Below are positions 60,175 to 64,000 of a stretch of DNA of 64,000 bases, piece by piece. The notes under the pieces were generated by a model. That model was given only the letters and a program-made list of their open reading frames with translations, was not told the DNA's origin and ran no database searches. Each line of letters begins with the position of its first letter. Position 1 is the first letter of the stretch. A program made the position numbers and the translations under genes. The stretch comes from JAEYKI01 sp036679405 (GTDB taxonomy: Bacteria > Bacillota > Clostridia > Christensenellales > Christensenellaceae): assembly GCA_036679405.1 (NCBI GenBank), contig JAVBVZ010000034.1, positions 124,001 to 188,000 of the forward strand, given 5' to 3'.

Positions 60175-61992
60175 TTAAGCATATTCCGTCCTTTCCACTT
60201 GTTCGCCGGCAAGGGTCCATGTTCCCGCATCCACATGCGCCATCCACATGCGCCGGTACAGCCCGCCTGTCTTAAGAAGTTCTTCATGCGTACCCGTTTC
60301 GGCAAGACGCCCTTGGTCCATCACCAGGATCTGTCCGGCCTCCCGGATCGTGGACAGCCGATGCGCAATCACGATCACTGTCTTTCCCTGGATCAGGCCG
60401 CTTAAAGCCTGTTGGATCCTGATCTCATTTTCCGGATCCGCAAAAGCTGTGGCTTCGTCCAGAACGAGCACCGGGGCGTTCTTTAAAATCGCCCGTGCAA
60501 TGGAAACACGCTGCGCCTCCCCGCCTGAAAGATAGGTCCCTCCTTCGCCGATTTTTGTTTGATACCCTTTGGGCAACCGGGTAATAAATTCATGGCAGCA
60601 GGCAGCCTGAGCGGCCCGTATCACTTCTTCACGGGTGGCATCCGCCCTGCCCATCCGTATATTTTCTTCAATAGTATCGTAGAACAGATGCACGTCCTGG
60701 AAAACAAAAGACACAGCCCGCATCAACCGCTCGGTGCCCATTTCCCGTATATCCACCCCGCCGATACGCACGGCCCCGCCGTCCACATCCCAAAACCGGG
60801 GGATCAGATTGGCGATCGTTGTTTTCCCGCTGCCCGAAGGCCCTACCAGCGCAGTGATTTCTTTTTCCCTTGCGCAAAAAGAAACGTTGCCAACCGCCAG
60901 ACTGCGCGTTGCGCTTTCAATACTGTCATAAGAAAAAAACACACTGTCAAATTCCACGTCAAACACGTCCGGCTCTTTCGGGTTTTCTGGCTCAGGCATG
61001 GGCTTTTGTGCAAAAATTTTGTCCATACGCACCACGCCTTCGGATATCTGCCGCATATTTCCGCCCAGATACATCAGCTTCATCACGGGCACGGAAAGCC
61101 CGGGGGCGATCACCAAAAACAGCATCAGCGTAAGTGCAAACGCCTGGTTTTCAGGCTGTCCGCTCAACAGAAAGACCCCCACCGGAAGAATAAAAGACAA
61201 CAGGGAAGTTATCAGCGTCATAAACAGCAAATACGGCCGTTCGCACTGCTTTGAGATCCTAAGCGCAAAATTCCGGAAATTCTTTATGGAACTGTGGAAG
61301 CTCAAAAATTTTTTTACCGTAATGCCAAAAACCTTTACCGCCGGCATTCCCCGCACATATTCAACACCGGCCGCATTCATCTCCTCCAGGGCATCGTGAT
61401 AATCTTTTGTACTGTTTCCGATCTTCGGGCCGTAGAATGCAACCGTCTGCATAATATACGCTATAACAATGGGAATCGCACAGGCCAGGGCCAATCGCCA
61501 GTCCAATGCGAACATTGCAGCGATCATGAGCGCCGGCAGCGCGACCGCCCCGGCCATATCAGGCAATTGATGCGCAACAAACCCTTCTATTTTTTCCACG
61601 CTGAATTCCAGTGTTTTTTTGATGGTTCCCGAAGCTTGCCGCGTATGGTAGCCCATCGGCAGTGTTGCCAAATGCCTTGCCAGGCGTATGCGCAGATTAT
61701 AAAGGATCCTGAAAGCCGATACATGCGACATCATGGTGCTCGCATATAAGAATGCCAACGCGGCCAGCAGAGACAAAAGCGCCCATACGCCCCAGCTTTG
61801 GATCAGCGTCATATTGCTCATCGCCGGATCAGCCGCGTTTGCAAACAGTTCTGAAACAATAAAATAGATTGCCACAAAGGGCACAAACATCAACGCCGCG
61901 CTTATAACGGAAAGAACACAGGAAAACGCAAGCAGGCCGCGTTTTTCCCCCGCAATCTCCATAAGACGTCCAAATCCCGTTTTCTTTTTCAT
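60175..61992 (-). CDS. ABC transporter, fused permease/ATP-binding half-transporter (first of pair)
   Basis: This 605-residue half-transporter has an N-terminal membrane domain (about 1-330) and an ATPase with Walker A G-P-S-G-S-G-K-T-T near residue 390, signature L-S-G-G-E-A-Q-R near 494 and Walker B V-L-V-L-D-E-A-T. ATG at 61992 has AAGGAGG six bases upstream; a longer frame to 62049 overlaps the preceding ATPase gene. It would dimerise with the product of the next gene. The ordering after a siderophore/heme-type ABC importer places it in iron acquisition. Confidence 0.9.
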   Translation of the reverse strand: MKKKTGFGRLMEIAGEKRGLLAFSCVLSVISAALMFVPFVAIYFIVSELFANAADPAMSNMTLIQSWGVWALLSLLAALAFLYASTMMSHVSAFRILYNLRIRLARHLATLPMGYHTRQASGTIKKTLEFSVEKIEGFVAHQLPDMAGAVALPALMIAAMFALDWRLALACAIPIVIAYIMQTVAFYGPKIGNSTKDYHDALEEMNAAGVEYVRGMPAVKVFGITVKKFLSFHSSIKNFRNFALRISKQCERPYLLFMTLITSLLSFILPVGVFLLSGQPENQAFALTLMLFLVIAPGLSVPVMKLMYLGGNMRQISEGVVRMDKIFAQKPMPEPENPKEPDVFDVEFDSVFFSYDSIESATRSLAVGNVSFCAREKEITALVGPSGSGKTTIANLIPRFWDVDGGAVRIGGVDIREMGTERLMRAVSFVFQDVHLFYDTIEENIRMGRADATREEVIRAAQAACCHEFITRLPKGYQTKIGEGGTYLSGGEAQRVSIARAILKNAPVLVLDEATAFADPENEIRIQQALSGLIQGKTVIVIAHRLSTIREAGQILVMDQGRLAETGTHEELLKTGGLYRRMWMAHVDAGTWTLAGEQVERTEYA

Positions 61993-62023
61993 AAATATCC
62001 TCCTTACGAGCGCAAAGCCGCTC

Positions 62024-62812
62024 TCAGGCCAGCGACAGGGGCAAAACACATTGGTATTTCTCCTGTTCCACCGCTATGTCACAGATTTTTACATTTACGC
62101 CAAAAGCGCTGCGTAAATATTTCTCGGTCACAATATCCTGCGTGTTTCCGCACAGGCAGCTTCCATCTCCACGAAGAAGAAGCGTCAGGTCGGATACGGC
62201 CAGCGCATGCTCGGGATAATGGGTGTTTACGATAGAAGATATCCCTTTTTCCCGGCTTAAATTTTTGATGGCCTCCAGCACAATGATCTGGTTTTTAAAA
62301 TCCAGATTGGATTCCGGTTCGTCCAAAACCAGTAAAGCGGGACAGGCTGCCAGTGCCCGGGCAATCAAAACCATCTGCAGCTCTCCGCCGCTGATTTTGC
62401 TGCACAGCTTATGTCGCAGATGCGCAATGCCAATCACGCTCAGGCTTTCCTTTATAACAGCTATATCCTGTTCTTTGGGCGTCTCCGTCATCTTAAGATG
62501 GGAGTTCCTGCCGAGCAGAACCATCTCTTCCACCGTATAGGCAAACGCGGACTGCTTCGCCTGCGGCACATACCCTATTTTTTTCCAAAAATCTTTCTGG
62601 TTCCATTCGTTTGCCGGCCGGCCGTCCAAAGCCGTATGCCCGCGTGTCCACTTCAGCAGGCCCATCATGCATTTTAAAAGCGTTGTTTTCCCCACGCCGT
62701 TTGAGCCCAGTATAGTGAGTATTGTGTTCTCCCGAAGGGAAAAGCTTATATCCGTAAGGATCTCCCGGGTCCTTTCATAGCCAAAACATCCGTTTTTTAC
62801 TTCAAAAATCAT
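62024..62812 (-). CDS. Iron-complex ABC transporter ATP-binding protein (FepC family)
   Basis: This 262-residue ATPase energises the FecCD-type permease encoded just upstream. Walker A is G-S-N-G-V-G-K-T-T near residue 35, the Q-loop lies in Y-V-P-Q-A-K-Q, the signature is I-S-G-G-E-L-Q-M near 142 and Walker B is L-L-V-L-D-E-P-E. Its start overlaps the permease stop by four bases (ATGA). The family imports ferric siderophores, heme or cobalamin; the DtxR/Feo neighbourhood favours iron. Confidence 0.93.
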   Translation of the reverse strand: MIFEVKNGCFGYERTREILTDISFSLRENTILTILGSNGVGKTTLLKCMMGLLKWTRGHTALDGRPANEWNQKDFWKKIGYVPQAKQSAFAYTVEEMVLLGRNSHLKMTETPKEQDIAVIKESLSVIGIAHLRHKLCSKISGGELQMVLIARALAACPALLVLDEPESNLDFKNQIIVLEAIKNLSREKGISSIVNTHYPEHALAVSDLTLLLRGDGSCLCGNTQDIVTEKYLRSAFGVNVKICDIAVEQEKYQCVLPLSLA

Positions 62813-63831
62813 GTTTTAATTCCTCCTGTTCTCCGAAGAAGAATAATAAAGAAAGGCGCGCCGATCACTGCCGTCAGTATGGATACCGGTATTTCGGCCG
62901 CAGAAACGGACCGCGCGACCGTATCGATCACCAGCATGAAAAGCGCGCCGATGCTGATACTGGCGGGAATCACATTTTTATTGTCGTTTCCAAAAATCAT
63001 CCGGGCAATATGCGGAATCAGGAGCCCCACCCATCCGATCAGCCCGCACATGGACACAATGGAAGCCGTGATCATGGTGGAGGCCACCACCACCAGGCTC
63101 CTCACCAGCACTACGTTCACCCCCAGCGATTTCGCCTCGTCTTCATGCAGGGACATTGCGTTTAGCTTCCACCTCAATAAAAATATGACCGTGATTCCGA
63201 TGAGGATAAAAGGTGATCCAATGGCCAGCGTATCATAACTTGTTCCCGAAAGGCTGCCCATCAACCAAAAGGTGATGGCGGGCAGCACATCCTGCGGGTC
63301 GGCGGTATATTTTACCAAAGACACCAGGGCCGAAAAAAGCGCGCCCACCACCATGCCCGCCAGAATGATCATGATCAGGGAAGATGTGTTTTTTATCCGG
63401 CTGATTGCATAGACCACGGTCACGGCGATAATACCGAACCCAACGGAAATAAACTGCACCCATACCATATCCAGGCCCATCAGTATTCCAAGCGCCGCGC
63501 CGAACGAAGCGCCCGTGGCAACGCCCAGTGTATCGGGCGTTGCCAGCGGGTTTGAAAACAACCCTTGAAAAGACGCTCCCGCCACGCTCAATCCCGCCCC
63601 TGCCAGAAGGGCAAGCAAAATACGGGGAATCCGGATATTCAGCAGTACCGTCTGCATATTAGATGTGACCTCCACCTCCGGAAAGCTGCCTGGAAAAAGT
63701 GTTTGCATGATCTCAGTAAAGCCAAGCGTAAACCGGCCCGATCCGACCGCCACCATGCTCATCACCAAAATCCCGGCAATAATCAGCATATTCCATATCC
63801 ATATCTTTTTTTTTGTGCGTGCAAGCTCCAT
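62809..63831 (-). CDS. Iron-complex ABC transporter permease (FecCD family)
   Basis: This 340-residue permease has about nine or ten hydrophobic segments and the conserved G-I-P-R-I-L-L-A-L-L-A-G-A-G-L-S-V-A-G family stretch (here R-I-P-R-I-L-L-A) near residue 68, plus G-L-I-G-W-V-G-L-L-I-P-H near 261. ATG at 63831 has GGAGG five bases upstream; the GTG at 63843 would contain that site. It works with the ATPase (62024) and the binding protein whose end is at 63846. Confidence 0.93.
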   Translation of the reverse strand: MELARTKKKIWIWNMLIIAGILVMSMVAVGSGRFTLGFTEIMQTLFPGSFPEVEVTSNMQTVLLNIRIPRILLALLAGAGLSVAGASFQGLFSNPLATPDTLGVATGASFGAALGILMGLDMVWVQFISVGFGIIAVTVVYAISRIKNTSSLIMIILAGMVVGALFSALVSLVKYTADPQDVLPAITFWLMGSLSGTSYDTLAIGSPFILIGITVIFLLRWKLNAMSLHEDEAKSLGVNVVLVRSLVVVASTMITASIVSMCGLIGWVGLLIPHIARMIFGNDNKNVIPASISIGALFMLVIDTVARSVSAAEIPVSILTAVIGAPFFIILLRRTGGIKT

Positions 63832-63845
63832 GGTTTCCTCCACTG

Positions 63846-64000
63846 TCAGGACAAGGTGATATCTCCGGCCGCGCTGGACGGATCATACATAGCCGTCACG
63901 TCTTCGTCGGTCAGTTCCACACCAAATACTTCGCTGTAATAGTCTTTGACCTGCTGGTTCATATCTATATCCTCAAACAAATCCGGATACATTGTCTTTG
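63846..64000 (-). CDS. Iron-complex ABC transporter substrate-binding protein, C-terminal fragment
   Basis: The minus strand is open from the window edge to a TGA at 63846-63848 and encodes an end reading M-Y-P-D-L-F-E-D-I-D-M-N, then K-D-Y-Y-S-E-V-F-G-V-E-L. This kind of terminal helix is typical of Fe3+-siderophore-type binding proteins (type 2 fold, PF01497). Only 51 residues are inside the window. It lies 14 bases before the permease start, as binding protein, permease and ATPase usually do. Confidence 0.8.
   Translation of the reverse strand, partial: KTMYPDLFEDIDMNQQVKDYYSEVFGVELTDEDVTAMYDPSSAAGDITLS

Noticed and set aside
1..64000. tRNA, rRNA, CRISPR, insertion sequences, prophage or replication origin
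   Set aside because: No cloverleaf-like tRNA, rRNA stretch, regularly spaced repeat, transposase or integrase frame, or DnaA-box cluster was noticed. Small RNA genes could be missed by eye.

Overview
The window reads as one chromosome segment of a Gram-positive, anaerobic member of the Bacillota, most likely class Clostridia and plausibly gut-associated. The reasons are AGGAGG-type ribosome binding sites and TTGACA/TATAAT promoters throughout, frequent TTG/GTG starts, a feoA-feoA-feoB-FeoB-associated-Cys-rich-protein operon, a DUF3793 protein, IrtAB/YbtPQ-like ABC pairs, and many RbsABC-type sugar importers each with its own local regulator. I cannot name the genus. I see no rRNA, tRNA, CRISPR array, insertion sequence, phage gene or origin. 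Nearly all of the window is coding, mostly on the minus strand.

Layout. (1) 1-5773: the end of a short-chain dehydrogenase (SDR), then a GntR-controlled polyol-type set (SDR, zinc alcohol dehydrogenase, FGGY kinase) and an SGNH hydrolase. (2) 6272-19097: a long minus-strand operon holding a dispersed sugar ABC importer, two 4-hydroxy-2-oxovalerate-channel enzymes (MhpE and MhpF type), an MhpD/FAH-type hydratase, an IlvD dehydratase, two C_GCAxxG_C_C proteins, zinc ADH, SDR, a cyclase-family hydrolase and an orphan ECF S component. It faces a plus-strand IclR regulator co-transcribed with a CoA-disulfide reductase/rhodanese. (3) 22024-31582: a minus-strand run from central metabolism, with archaeal-type (class II) GAPDH, archaeal-type PGK, malic enzyme, the four subunits of a 2-oxoacid (pyruvate or acetoin) dehydrogenase complex and a LarA-type nickel racemase. 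(4) 31695-42105: a LacI-controlled set with VOC protein, cyclase-family hydrolase, complete sugar ABC importer, a non-pyrrolysine MttB-family methyltransferase, a UroD-like methyltransferase and an aldo/keto reductase. (5) 42191-53259: two interleaved sugar ABC systems and an M24 peptidase, with an AraC regulator. (6) 53306-64000: an iron locus with feoA-feoA-feoB, a Cys-rich protein, two DtxR-like regulators, DUF3793, two exporter-type ABC half-transporters, and a siderophore/heme-type ABC importer cut by the window end.

How the parts work together. Each carbohydrate module has importer plus catabolic enzymes plus a neighbouring regulator with a visible palindrome or direct repeat at the promoter. 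Region 2 has the logic of a non-phosphorylative sugar-acid route: oxidise the sugar, open the lactone, dehydrate with IlvD, cleave to pyruvate plus a short aldehyde, and convert the aldehyde to acyl-CoA. Region 3 would take triose phosphates to pyruvate and acetyl-CoA. Region 4 looks like corrinoid-dependent demethylation tied to a sugar-type importer, with no corrinoid protein in view. The iron locus carries five copies of the palindrome GTTAGC-N4-GCTAAC, which ties the feo genes and DUF3793 to one DtxR-type regulon. Substrate assignments are inferences from family and context only.
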